Origin: Protonemura montana | Lineage: Eukaryota; Arthropoda; Insecta; Plecoptera; Nemouridae | Assembly (NCBI GenBank): GCA_947568835.1 | Contig: OX387604.1 | Coordinates: 17,079,076-17,143,075, forward strand | Direction: 5' to 3' | Length of the DNA stretch: 64,000 bases | Part shown: one piece after another, positions 42,283 to 55,543 of the stretch | Layout of the letters: each line of letters opens with the position of its first letter | Numbering within the stretch: position 1 is the first letter of the stretch | Program-made: the position numbers and the translations under genes | The notes under the pieces: generated by a model | What the model was told of the DNA's origin: nothing | The model's database searches: none | What the model saw: only the letters and a program-made list of their open reading frames with translations

Positions 42283-42312
42283 TTTGTGGGGCTTAACGTC
42301 GCGTCATTTCAG
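42283..42312 (-). repeat. SINE/LINE tail fragment
   Basis: On the minus strand gcgacgttaagccccaca resembles the tail of the 5S SINE copies (gcgtcgttaaacccca). It is probably a 5'-truncated copy of the SINE or of the LINE whose tail it shares. Confidence 0.4.
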
Positions 42313-42419
42313 AGGCTGTTTGCGTCTCAAGTTCGGGAAATGTTCATAGTTTTTAATTAATTTGTGTGACACGAGAGAAGTCCGGAAATATTTGGAGACG
42401 AGTCTAGCTTTCATTTTTG

Positions 42420-42605
42420 TAGGTTCTCTTCCAGAAATTTGATTTGTTGTAGCAGTTTTCATTGTTGTAGGAACTGTTGTAGGAACTTGTTGTAGGAACT
42501 TGTTGTAGGAACATTAGAAGGAACTGTTTTGTTGTCGCAGTGGGTTGTTGTAAGTTCTCCCTCGGATGGTTGCTCGTTGTCGCAGTTTCCATTGTTGAAA
42601 GTTCA
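42420..42605 (+). repeat. Degenerate minisatellite, ttgttgtaggaac units
   Basis: Three clear 13-bp units around 42467-42512, flanked by weaker versions built on ttgttg plus gtaggaac or cgcagt. Confidence 0.75.
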
Positions 42606-42740
42606 CTGTTACCAGGTTAATTTGTTGTCTAGTTTTCAGGTCTCATTTTGTTCTACTTCTCTCATGTTGCGCTGTTTCTCTAAGCTTGCGTTATGCCTAG
42701 AACTTAAGGTCTAACGTTGTGGTAAATGAAACCAAGATAA

Positions 42741-43218
42741 AGTCATAGCAAATAGTCAGAAGGGGGAGTATATTTCCACAGATGCTTTGAGATTCATGTG
42801 ACCAAATTTACAAGTCATAGGACTTAATCACTTGCCTGCATAATGTTCCTGTTTGCATCCGTGAGGCCCGCCCCGACGTTCGTTTTTCATGGTTTCCGAG
42901 CGTCACAAGTTAAGCAAATACTGGGCGATTGATTAAAGTCTACACATTACATCTTAGATTATAATTGGCCATGACCATTGATCTCACGGAACAAATGCTT
43001 GAAAACATCAAAGAACAGTCAGCAGATTTACATAAACACAGACACAAACACGTAAATAGTTATTCAGATATTGGTAAAGCATTTGAATTGTATGTTATAG
43101 CTGTATTATGGTCATTCTATATATTGTGTTGTGATATATAAATTTACAACCCCATAGCTATTTGATTGGAATCCCCAGGTAGAAAGGAATTTTATGAATT
43201 TGTGGTGCTTGTAAAACT
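42741..43218 (+). repeat. Dispersed repeat family A, copy 2
   Basis: Matches 34909-35386 in the same orientation over its full 478 bp; the bordering DNA differs, which defines both ends. Confidence 0.8.
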
Positions 43219-44521
43219 GAGAAGACGGTGGCTATTTGAGCTCATCGTACCTCGAATCCCTTTCGAGCTGTGTAGCTTGCTGGCAAGTTTCTACTGGATG
43301 TTGTGAAGAAACTCGACTAATGAGTTAACAAAGTGCCAAGGTATTTTTTTTTGTATTGTACAGCAAAATTTTTGATAGTTGATCGAAATGGCCTAAACAA
43401 GTAATTGCTTTGTCATTTCTTGGCTTGGAGAGTTTTTGTGAGCTCGCAGACTTATATTTTTTTTTGTATTAATGGAATTTCAAATAAATCAGCTCTGGCT
43501 TGTTCAGCATCGCAGGAGGGTGGCAATTGGAGTGCATTGTAAGTCAGTACCCTTTCAGGCCGTGTAGGTTTCTGGTGAGATTGCTCTGGATGTCGTGGAC
43601 AAACTCGACTAATGGATTCTCCGAGTGCCAAGGTAATGTAATTTTTTGGCGTGGAGAGTGTCTTAAAGATGGATTTGAGTATGGAAAGGGAAGCAATAAA
43701 TAGTTCGATCCATATGGCAACTCTTTGACGATTTTTTAATTTGATTTGAGAATATTTTTCACAAAACACCTCTTGTTTCAACTTGAATCAGAAAAGCCGG
43801 CTCAAATTTTTCTGTTACCTCAAAGTACCGATATGGTCTTTACAATTCAGAATGTTTTTATGTGGTTTGAATTTCATATGTATGGTTTGTGAAATACATT
43901 AAGTGCAGTGTTGCTGGATTTTGAATGGTTTGGCGGTGCAGTGACATCACTTAGCCTCCTTAAAGGTACTAATATATACACCATCTTTAATCTGAGTATG
44001 CCGCTATTTGGGGTCTGGGTTCAGCTGATCGGACATGCCATGCTTTAAAACTGACACCTTTTTTTGGCAGGCTTGTGAATCCGTCATCTTTTTGTGAAAA
44101 ATAAACAGGTGAGCATTTTGATATATGTTGTTTCGTTCTATTAACATTAAACGTGACTTCAGGTGAGCATTATTTAATTGAGCAGTGGCAATATTTCGTA
44201 AAATTCAAATATTGCTTACATGCGACAGAGCGCTATAATTTTAAGGTTAGGAAATAGGAAATTCCTTTCTGAAGCAGTTCGATATTTATTGATTTATCTC
44301 TTCTTAATCAATGTTCATCATACATTTTAGTGAAGAATATCAATCCCGATTTACTATACTTCCAAAAAACAATTAATTCAGTTTGCTATTTCCCATCACC
44401 AAATGATGTTAAAATCCAACTTGGTCCTTTAGCCCATCTTTGCTTTAGCCTGTGTGCCTAGCTAGGCATAAACATTTCAATGGTATAATAGTATGAAAAT
44501 GATAACATAATATTTCATCTT
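43219..44521. other. Intergenic, downstream of DPYD 3' end
   Basis: No gene seen. On the minus strand AATAAA-type signals occur near 44282-44300, just past the DPYD stop, and are the likely polyadenylation region of DPYD. Confidence 0.4.
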
Positions 44522-47500
44522 CTAATGACCCACTGATGGTATTCCCCGATTAATCACGTGGGGCGTTGTTTTCTTTACCATGCTAATGCAGTCCATTATT
44601 GGACAGACAGACAAGCATAGTGTGCATCCAGTGCAATCGTCTGTTACAAGCGGCATATGAGTGTCTTCGTCAAATGTGATGGCCTGGTATCCCGAGTCAT
44701 TGCAAGCCATGTAACATTTCCCGCAGTTTATGCACATATCCTGTAAAATAATTGCATTAATAATTAGATTGATCGTTGTAAAATTTGATACTCATTAAAA
44801 TGATTTTAATTGATAGTATATGCTAACATACATCATCAACAAGAGCCACAACTTGTGCCTTGTTGTCTAGTTTCTTGTATGGACCGATATGATGCAAAGC
44901 CCTTCCGATTATGTCCTTTACTGTTGGCACGTTTGGAGGAATGTGGGCTGGCCTTATTACTTCAGGCATAGCTGCTTCACTTAGTAAATCAGTTTCTTTT
45001 TTCACTTTTGACAGTGCTTCCTGTCTGATAGCTTGGTAAACTCCAAAGTAAGGCAATTTCTGAAAGATTATTAATTAGATTCTGATCTCCCTCTTCCTCT
45101 TATCTTTATTTCATGACCTCTGAGCAATTTAAAACCTACCTTGTGACCGTTGTTCAAATTTACAACTGGTTTTCCATTTTGATGTTTAAATGCAGGGGGG
45201 GATTGGCCATTCCATTCATCTAAATCTTTGATACTTTGCAAATACAGGAGAGCTTTCAGGCCAGTCAAATAGTCATCGATAAGCGTAAAATCTTGATTTT
45301 GTACTGCACTGCCAATCTGCACAGATAAAACACAATTTGCATTATTCCAACCCAAAATTTTAAAGTCGCTGGATGTAGCAATTGATTACAGCAATTGTAT
45401 ATTTATCTTAGAATGTATCTGTGAATTAGCTTCATACTTGTAAAACCGATGCCCCACACTGTAAGAACTGCAATCCTACGTCTGCCGAGTCAATTCCTCC
45501 AATCCCAAGGATAGGGAATCCAGGAATTGCATTTGCTATTGATGAAACAGCCCTAAGTCCCATCGGTCTGGTTGCATTTCCCGAAACACCACCATATGTC
45601 GTCAGCAGGTCTTTTCCTATGCCTGGCCAAGGCGTCGCGTCAGACTTGACACTCATTAATCCTTGGACTGTGTTAATTGTCGAAACACCATCAGCTCCTC
45701 CTGGCATTAACAAAAATACAGAATGTTTAAAACTAATTGTTTTGTTTGGTCTGGGAAGCTATACCAACTTCTAAGCTAGTTGTGGCATGTTAGGAAAGAG
45801 GAAGTCAGTAAGGAAAGGTTGAGGAGGAGGCGGGGAGAGACGAAAGAGGCCGTGCCCATTGGTAGATGAGCTATCTCAGCGTTTGCCTCAATTGGTTGTG
45901 GCCATGGAAAATCACAGAAAACCACAACCAGGGTAGCTGGTCACCCAGATGAGCTTGGGACCTCCTGAATGTAAGATAAACACACTCTCCTCACGGTCCC
46001 TAAGCGATTGTGGAAGATAGTTTAAGACTGTCAACTGTCATTCCAGGTTATATCACACTTGTAGGAAAATGTTTACAAAAAGAAACCTGTTGGATAACTA
46101 GGCATTGGTGGCCCTTGTCAAAACGAGAGTAGTGTTTTAAAAATAAAAAACCCTCTGCTTGTGTTGATTGAATTGATAGTTATCGGAATTAACTATACAA
46201 ATAGCTCTACTGAATAAAAACAGCCGCCTTGCCAAGATCAATCATGCCATGACAACTTATGAAATACTTTTTATTAGTGATCCGGATCATTTGCACTTAA
46301 GTTTCCAAATATTGGGTTCATATACGTGTGTAAATTTGTTCTTATTACCGTCATGAGCAGCCCTGGCAATAGAGACAATGTCAGTAATGTTCGGTGTCAG
46401 CTTGACAAAGAACGGAATCTTGATTGCAGCTCTGACCCATTGCGAGATGTTGAGAACCAATTCGGGTTTCTAGAAAGGTACAAATACAAGCATGGTACAA
46501 GTTCAATGTGCGTAATTGCGGTCTGTGGTACTTCATCATTGCAATTTGACTGGCTAGATTTTTCTTTTCTGCGAGACCTGGCTATTTATTAGTATCACAT
46601 CTCGATGAAATTACAGGATCTCAACTGTAATTGGTACAAGAAAAGCTTAATTTAATTATATTCTGTGTTCTGTAGCTCTTCCATAGCATAAATCTTTATT
46701 AGGTAGTGTAGTAAAGCGTATTGTACTTAGTTTTCCACTTACTTGGCCACAAGCCAGGCCCATTCCTGACTCCCCCATTCCATGGGGGCAAGAAAGATTT
46801 AACTCCAATGCATCTGCACCGGCTTTCTCTGCTTTTTGACTCAATTCTATCCAATCAGCTTCGTTGAAAGTGCACATAATGCTTGCAATAACTATGTGCT
46901 CAGGAAAATCTCTTTTCAGTTCCATCACACTTTGACACCAATAGGCTTCGGATTTCTCTGAGATTAATTCAATATTGAGGAATGATCCTTGCTCTGGTCC
47001 ATAATGGTTACCGGATGTAGTGCCTTTGACGATTCGGGGTGACACGTTCGTCACCAGATCCTGAAATAATTAGGAATCACTCTTATCAAAAACAAAATTT
47101 AATCAACGGCTAAAATACGACCATGCAGACTTCAACCACTCTTTGAGTCTTTTATGTGTTAATTTATGTTTAGAACTGACCAAAATCTCTATAAAAAACG
47201 GGGAGGTTTTGTGCGCTCGATGAGGAGCTAGCAATTTGAGGAAATTATCGGCTTATGTTCCACAAATCTTTTTCAAATTTCACGACATTTGTTCAGCCTT
47301 ATTGAGGTTTCTTCCATTTTAAGCTCTCCATTTTAAAACTTTTGGGCTATGCTGCATCCATTGCTTTTGCTGGCGACTGATTTGACTCCCTGAGCAAATT
47401 TCCGACTGTTAATTGTGTCTTTGAATTTTTTCTTTGAATTCTTTGGCAAAATTACTATGAAAACAGATTAACAAATCCTATGGACAGCACACCTCAGAGT

Positions 47501-50500
47501 GTGCCACTCGTTACCTTAGCAAGCGAGAATGTTTTTGTGACAGCAAACCCCCAACCAGCTTCAAAAGCACGGCGGATCATGGCGCTAGATGTTGTGGGAG
47601 GAGCAGAAGCCAAACCAAACGGGTTCATGAACTTGATTCCACACATTTCCACGCTCAGGTCAACCTCGTCAATTGGAGTATAGAACTTGGGAAGCTGGGG
47701 AACTTCAGGCACCATATTGCCATTTGTATTCTGCAAGAAATTTGTAAAGTTGAATTAAGGTTTGACGAGTCTTTGCTGAGATAGATAGATGATTGATGAT
47801 TTCCCACTTTGTCATAAAAGGTATATAAAGCAGAGACAGAGAAAGATTGAGCAGAAAACGTAGAAATGTGATAATTTTTCTACTTCGTCTCTTACTTTTT
47901 AAAGTTTTGCTTCGAGACAGTTTGCTTTATTATTTTGAAATAAAGCAATAAATCAGACTAGTACACAACGCAAATTTTAATGACTAATGCCAACAATTTG
48001 AAATAGAAAATGAGAGAAAACACACCTGGATGTATTTGTGGATGCTCCATGCTGCAGTTTTACCGTCATTTACCGACTCGACTGTTGTCTCAGATGCTCC
48101 TGCAATGTCTCCTCCAAAGAACACCCCCTTCTCACTGCTTTCCATTGTCTTCGGGTCCACTTCTGGAAGACCCCAACGGTTCATTTTCACAGGTTGTAGA
48201 GCGCTCAGAACTGAAAAAATACATATAGTACATATATTTTTGGTAAATTCTTAAAAAAAGGAGCATCGGGATTGAACCTGTTCTAGGTTGACCCAAATTT
48301 TATCTAGAAACATTTTTGTTCACCATTCCTGACGCTGGTCAGCCCTCCAACTCACCGTCCTGGTTGTATAAACTTGATCCAAATGCAGAGATGATGTAAC
48401 TTGCTTTTATAGTTGACACTTGTTCTTCGTCTTCAATCCATTCATTATTCTCATCTTGTTCAGTACGACAGAATTGCATTCCGACAATTTTATCACCCTT
48501 CGTCAGTACCTTCCTCGGGGATTGGAATGGAATGAATTCACATTTCTCCTCACGTGCCAATTCCATCTGCAAACCAAACATATTGATGTTCAGACAATCC
48601 GTTTTTACAATTTTCCTACAAATCATTTGACATATCGGCACAGTGTAAATTTAACCACCCTTAAGTAACCCCTGTGGCAGAACTTGGTAACTGAGGCCGC
48701 CTGCAAAAATTTAGGCCGCCCTCCCCCCCACCCTTTGTAAAAAGAAAGATATGCTATCGTAAGCACATTCAGAAAGCTTGTATCTCCTGTAAATTATATT
48801 TTGTACAAGCTCATGGTATCAAGAAAGATTGGTCTCGTTAAAATCTTGCTTAAATCTTATCTTAAATATAATATTATTTAATACTCAAATCACACAAAAA
48901 ATGTGTTAAAAAACTGAAGAATATGCAAAAATGACATGTATAAAAACTACTCAGAGAAACAGTGTGGTTGATCTCCCATACAAATTATTTTTCAACAAAT
49001 CATAGATCACTTTCAGGCCACTTTCTCCCGTCAGAGAGGGGCCACTATAAAATCTATATGACTCAGCAGGGCCTTGCAAGTGCCTAGTTCTGCTAGTGTC
49101 ACATTTATCAAATTACAAAATATAAGTGATTCCATGTTGAGTTTTTTTTATTTGCCTAGCTAATAGGAAAACACAAAAGGTGTGCAATAATCTAACTGGA
49201 GAATTGGGGTGAAATTAAGGCGTGATATCTCGAGGTTTTCCAAAGTTCACCGAGACTCAAGTGCTAGCAGTAAACTTAAAATAAATTGTTTTTTCAAAAG
49301 AAAATTGTTTTATAAGTATGTTTTATACTATTTTGAGGATATGTGTAACGTATAAAAGGTTTCTAGACTCACATTCACTCAACCCTGCCAATTCTAAAAG
49401 CTAACAAATAAGAAAATATGTGGATGGTTAGCTTAGGAGAGTGGATCGTCACTATTTGCAGCCACCGTTTTGAAGTATCTGTGCTGCCATTTCATTTTTA
49501 TTGCAATACCACCAGAAAACCAGAAACCAGAGATTCTCGTCAACTGTCCTGTTAGAGTTTTAACATTTTTTTTAATGCTAACATGAATTTGCATTAGTCA
49601 CTTACTTCTTCTGGGACGGCTCGGATGTTTGTGAATCCTTTGCGGAAAACCACGAAGACTCGACTAGCTCCACAACGCAATGCAGATGTGGCACAATCAA
49701 AAGCGGTGTCGCCAGCACCCAAAACGATTACGTTCCCATAAAGCTGCGGTAGAGCCGTACTTTTGCAGTGGCACATGCCAGCTTTGCTGCCTTTTGACAC
49801 AAGCGGTAGAAAAGACTTGGATGTGTAGAACCCTTGCTCCTTTGTCAGTCCTTCAAATACAGGAATGATTTTTGCTTCTGGAAGACCAATGCCCACAAAA
49901 ATTGCTTTGTATCCTGCAGTTTTCATTCCCTGAAAATTTGAGTTGGTGGGTTTCATTAATTTTCATTCAAATCCTGGGTATAAAGCATTAGGTTACTATC
50001 AAACAAAAAGTGCTGCCGAGTGCTGGTAGGAAAATTGATAGGTACCCAAACATATTGTAAGCAACAGGTAATTTTCAAAGCTTATTAAAGGAGGTTCAAA
50101 GAGTGATACGTAAACAAATCACACAACTTTTTGGTGTGAAAGTTTTTTCACAAAAATACCTCTCCTAGTGTTCTTATGATTTTTTGATCTGAGTAAAACT
50201 TAACCAACTGCCAGCATTGCTCTTTCATTAGGCTCTTTGAGACATATTATTGATATATCCTTATTATTGATATCTTCATTGATGGAAAATACCTTGATAT
50301 TTAAATCTCCCGTGGAAAGTGAGCGACCAGTCTCGATTTTGACCCCCAGATCTTTGGCGAGCTGTACCTCAAAGTTAATCACATCGTAGGGAAGCCGGTA
50401 CTGTGGAATTTCAGAAGAACTGAAAATCAAAAAAAAAAAATTAATAACAGGGTTCTTTTTTTAGGCAGGTGATTGAGCAATCAACTATTGACCCAAAGAG

Positions 50501-53168
50501 TTCTTTTATCTCATGAATGGAAGACGTCTTGAATGGCTGTTTGTGAAGCACACTTGGCTCCTGGTAAGTCATTTATCAATATTTACCAAGTGGCACAAAA
50601 GTGGTTTGTTTTTCAAGTCACATTGAAGTTAATTTTGTCTTCAGCAAGCGTATGGTAGAGCTATATGATTTAAGGGCTTTATCCAAGGACTTTCAGCATT
50701 GTTTTAGAGGCAAGAGCACAGAAATATAAACATTCAGTTGCCCTAGTGGTAGACTACCCAAACGGCAATGTCCCGATTTTTTTAAACTAACCAGTTCAAT
50801 TTTTTAGTTTTTCTGGAAAGCCTCACTATCTTTTAGGCTATTCAAGGTTTTTCAGAAGAAGCTAGAAATTAATCAGGAAAGATGGCTAGGAAATTCAAGG
50901 CAGATGTGCCCTCACTATGCCTTGGTACTCGATTGAATGACACCATAGCCCTAATTTCAGGTGATATATTGCTGTGTCTGTTTGGCTCTTATAACATTTT
51001 GAATTGATAAACATTATTTTCTATGGCTCTTATTTAGTTACCATGCATGATAAGTTGGCAGCTTAACCACAGATCTGCATTGCTTTGCAAGAAAAATAGA
51101 TAAGAGCCAAAATCGGATTGTCAAACAAGTTATAACACACATTGATATAGCTACGAGTCTAACTAAAATCAGCAAACGCCAGAGAAACAGATAAATAAAA
51201 ACCCATATTACATCTCATTGATTGACTTCACATCTGTTAAGCTAGTACTTGTGGAATAACAGAAACCAAGCAAAGCCTGCTAATTTTACCATTGGATGAT
51301 GGCCTATCTGTGAAGCTAAATCGGCGGCATCACCTTAGTCCTCCGATGTACTCTTCCTTCTCGTAGATGGTCACGTTGTTGTACCCCAGTCGGGCCAGGA
51401 ACGTGGCGCAAGATATCGAAGCTGGTCCACAGCCAATGAGACCAATCAATGCCTCATTGTCCGCAATTGGCGCTTGCCCTGGCGGCCTGATTTGCTGAAT
51501 ATGCATCTTCTTGAATACATCTGTAGCAAACTGTTGAAGTCCTCCAATGTTGATTGGACCTTCTTCAGATGCTTGAAGGTTGCATCCACCCACGCATAGA
51601 TCACTTGTTGGGCACACCATGCCGCATGTAAGGCCAAGAGGGTTGTCGGAAAATATCGCCTTTGCAGCTCCGTAATAGTTCTGTGATTAACAAAAATATA
51701 AAACCATTAGTAATTCATAATCGTTTAATGAGTGACAAGTAATTAAATACTGATTGACTCATTCCAACTTCAAAAATGGTTATTTGTTCTATTTTTGCTA
51801 TTTTTGCTTCTATTTTTGTGCTTACACCACAGAACTAGTTTCAAAGAATAGATTGAATCTCTCATATATATATATATATATATATCTTTTTTTTTGTCTT
51901 CCCTTGTAATGTTTACATTCCTACACGTTTTTATTTACCCTACATCGAAATCAGAAACTAAGGACAAACCTTTGGATAGTTTTCTATTTTATGTTTATTG
52001 AGAATCTGGGCCTTCAGATCAAATTGAGATCGGCTACATTGTCCATTGTTAACTGATAGGTAAAAAATAAATGAATAAAAGTGTAAGGTTTTACTGTAGC
52101 TTTAAAGTGTTTAACAGTTATTTGATAACAGTACTGATAATAGTTTTATTATAGCAACTGAGATAAAACCACTCCACACAAATACCCTCCAAAGATACAT
52201 ATTTTAAGAAAAAATATGTCCACCTAAGTACATTACCTGCATATTTTTCCAATAAACAATTCCAAGTTCAAGCAAACCTCATGAAAGATTATTTTGATTG
52301 GAGTAGGCATAAACATATTTTCATTTTTACCTTAAAACAATTTTATTCTATAACATTGATACTCCCAAAAATATCTTCCCCCAATTGGATAATAGATCCA
52401 ATTCTACAGCTGGTACAGCTGGTTCTTTAAGAAACTAAGCTAAACCAAGCTAAATAAGGACAAAATATGAATACATTTGTTCAGTTGAATGTCTACGAAG
52501 ATGTTTAGGGTCATAGATCCTTTGCACCACTTTAGACATGTGTGATATCAGAGCTTTGCTCATGCTTTGCTGGTCATACTATTTTCTACCTAATACCCAT
52601 CTGACATAGGCATTAGCTGTAACTTTGTCAGTAGGGATTGAAGGTACATACCTTATTCGAGATGCTGGTGATAAAGCTTTTGATATCCAGTTGTGTGGGA
52701 CACGATTTCTGGCAAGGTGCATCGGCACACTTCAAGCACCGGCTGGCCTCCACCATTGCCGCTCGCTCGCTCAGCGTAGTGTGCTTGATGTCGTCAAAAT
52801 TTTTCGTCAACGGCTCGCAACTCTGCAGTTGAACAAAATAAATGCGGTATAAATTACCTGTGAGCCGCTGTAGTAAAAAAAGGGTATCTGAGATACACGG
52901 ACCGACAGTTTTAAATTTTACACCGGGCAGTTGTAATTGGAAAATCCCTGGGTCAAAAGTTTTCTCTAATCACTATCGGACATCGGACAATTGTTGTACG
53001 ACATTGAAAGTTTTTCAAAATATGCCATTTGCCCCAAAAGCATCACCAGCTTACGTTGCATGCTTTGCTTTGCTCGTTTCGTTTCCATTTCTTCTTGATC
53101 TGTTTTGTCGTCACCGTAGGTACAACACTCGCGAAAGCAGCAGTTTTCGGATTCAGGCGCAAGAGATT
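44522..53168 (-). CDS. DPYD: Dihydropyrimidine dehydrogenase (NADP+), first coding exon not found
   Basis: Exons in transcript order: 53055-53168, 52652-52822, 51334-51680, 50293-50419, 49606-49929, 48356-48566, 48026-48210, 47515-47730, 46743-47060, 46349-46469, 45438-45700, 45140-45316, 44832-45059, 44522-44740. All phases agree and encode 1006 aa; the human enzyme has 1025. The enzyme reduces uracil and thymine with NADPH, the rate-limiting first step of pyrimidine breakdown, in the cytosol. Visible motifs in order: [14 protein letters not shown] and [15 protein letters not shown] (N-terminal Fe-S ligands), [25 protein letters not shown] (FAD), [12 protein letters not shown] (NADPH), [10 protein letters not shown] (catalytic Cys), [10 protein letters not shown] (FMN domain), then two ferredoxin-type clusters [14 protein letters not shown] and [16 protein letters not shown]. 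Every co-factor site is present, so a working enzyme is expected. The N-terminal residues homologous to the first dozen of the human protein are missing. Confidence 0.95.
48670..49106. mobile_element. Possible decayed hAT-like MITE
   Basis: Near 48672 ctgtggcagaacttgg, and at the other end, inverted, cactagcagaactagg; an imperfect inverted pair around gcagaact. No target duplication is visible. It lies in the DPYD intron 48567-49605. Confidence 0.3.
51866..51885 (+). repeat. (TA)n microsatellite
   Basis: About ten TA units in a DPYD intron. Confidence 0.85.
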
Positions 53169-53362
53169 CTGTAAATAAGAATGATAAAATAAGTTTTTAA
53201 AACACTGTTTACTAGCTACACATACCTGCCCTATTTTCTGATCTAAGACCACGGAATTTTTTTATCTCCCTTCATTATTGCTATGGTTCAGTAGAACAGT
53301 AGTATAATATATTGCCTAGGCTGTATAGTCCCCATCATAGGCATAGGTGCAGTCTAGGGTTG

Positions 53363-53689
53363 CTGATTGATTGATCATTGGGGTTTAACGACGCTCTGTT
53401 TTGACAACTGGCCCTGCGGCACTGGTCTAATGGCATCGGTGAATGAGTGGATGATGATGAACCTAACCTTGCCTAGAAGGAAGGAGAGGAAACCGGGTGC
53501 CGGCAGGTAGCCTACTCCTGTCGAAGAGTACCAAGGGGACCACCACCTTAACGTTCCTTCCGAAGCTCTCTGCCGAACAGAGCTGGTCATGTGCATGATG
53601 GTAACCCATCCAATACCTGACTCAGCACAGTGTTGCTTAACTTCGGTGGTCTCACGAGAACTGGTGTTTCCAATATGCCAAACTGTTTG
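53363..53689 (-). mobile_element. 5S-rRNA SINE, full-length copy 2
   Basis: On the minus strand the head reads accagttctcgtgag, accgaagttaagcaacactg and attggatgggt, all 5S-like. The body contains tagtctac-like and cggcacccggtttcctctcc blocks shared with the other copies. The tail is gcgtcgttaaaccccaatga plus ATCA repeats. It lies just upstream of the first located DPYD exon. Confidence 0.85.
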
Positions 53690-54972
53690 CTAAAGGTGCT
53701 GGTGGTTATGCAGGAATCTACTGCTGAGAAAGTTGGTGCTAGTCTGTGGTATATCTATTCCTTTGCTTTTTAAGTTTTTAACCACTATTCTGAGAAACAG
53801 AAGAGCACCCCCTACCCCACCCCAATCACTAAATCAGTAGAACCATGCACCGTCTTGAAAAACCCTTGATATCGGAAAAATGACAAAAAAAAAACACACA
53901 AAAACTTTGGGTTTTGTTTAAAGAAATATCTTTTCCATAGTCTTTTTGCACCAGGGGATTTTAGTTCCACTCGTTGGGCGATAGAGGTCTAGCTAGATGT
54001 AAATGAATTCGTTGTAATTTGTTTGCAAATTTGCTTGATGGCTTGTCTTTCTTTACCACTCAAATGATATTACAGTATTGATTTAAGTGATGAGAAAACG
54101 CTGTAGCTAGATAAAAGCAATCTTTGGTCTTAACATTACGTCTAACTAATTTGGGTCAGAGCAGGCTATTATACTATAACGTCGGATTATGACGATCTTA
54201 AGTGATGTCTTTTTTTGCGCGCTGAGTACAAAAGTTCGGTGTATCCGCGTACCGCTATTTGACTGAAGAACGGTAGAATTTTAAGTAGTCTCATTCTCAG
54301 GGCGAGATGGAAAAACTTAATCTGAAAAGAAATCATACTAGGCTAAAAGCTAAAGCTCAATAATATTGCGTAACAGTTGACTGTCCTTTAGAAAAATATT
54401 TCATCCTGGAAATAAGTTTGGAAGAAAAAGCTCCGATCACAAAATTTAACTTAAGTAGTTGAGTTTCTTGTCTCTTTCCCACATTCTCCGCACCCGAATA
54501 AAACAAAGTGTGTTCATTCTACTGGAGAAGGTTGTTTGCTAGGGATTTAGATTTCTGATTTTATCGACAACCAAGACGACATTAAAGTCCATTTCCCCAA
54601 AATAAAAAATAAAAAATCGCTAGAAACAATTCGGCAAACGACCATCTTCTGTAACCTAAAATTGTTCGAATTAATTATCAACATTGGATTTGTAACGAAG
54701 ACATTTTACAATTGCATTTTTTATGTACTTTTACTACAACAGTACTTTGTGTACCTACTGTTTGTGTTGTTCACTTTTAAGTCTGCAGTACGCACTAAAC
54801 TACCAATAAAGTGATTCTGGATAGCGAGAAGTTTTTTCCTTGCCACTTATATGTTTCATCATTGGTTTTCATAAGTTTATGACCCAGTCAAGTGCTCGAA
54901 GGTCTCGCACGTGTGCGCTTTATGAGTTACTGTATGGTATATCCCAAAAACTCTAGGTGCATCTAATTCTAG

Positions 54973-55278
54973 CGATGGGCTTTGTTCTCTTTACCTATAC
55001 GCTCAACGTTTGTACATTTATTATACCAATATTTACCTCTGAAATATGTCAGAATTGATTGATTGAGCTGCGTTTCCGTATATTTCGCCAGCCGATGAAA
55101 TCCCAGTGCGTTTGGGAATTGGCAAAGACTCTGGTTTACCTGATGGTGAGGGGTGGGATAGGTACGTGGATTGGCAAAACAGCTAAGATGGTCAAGTCGA
55201 GGCTAGTTGTTTTGTTGTCACCAGACAAGATGAACATGAATCGGACGAATATCATCCTTATTGCCTCTTGAAAACTTC
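54973..55278 (+). repeat. Dispersed repeat family B, copy 1
   Basis: Diverged direct copy of 57616-57908. Shared blocks: ggctttgttc, caatatttac, agaattgatt, cagctaagatggtc, aagatgaacatgaatcg, cttgaaaact. Confidence 0.65.
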
Positions 55279-55508
55279 AAATTGAATGCGTCTTAATTTT
55301 GGGGGTGCACCATACGTTAGGCTGAAAACGCTATAAATATTGGGGGAGGGGGGGAGTAGTTACACTGGCAAACCTGGGCTACCCCACTATGCACCCCTGC
55401 GTTGACTTAGTTTATACTTTTCAGTGTACTGAAGTTTGTTTGTTTTCAAACAGTGCATCGCTGAAACTGCCACCTTTCTATTTAAACACGGTTCGATCAT
55501 CTTTAGCA

Positions 55509-55509
<1 letters not shown>

Positions 55510-55543
<34 letters not shown>
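55510..55543 (+). repeat. 34-nt poly-C tract
   Basis: An uninterrupted run of C in AT-rich DNA; its length may be affected by assembly. Confidence 0.9.
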
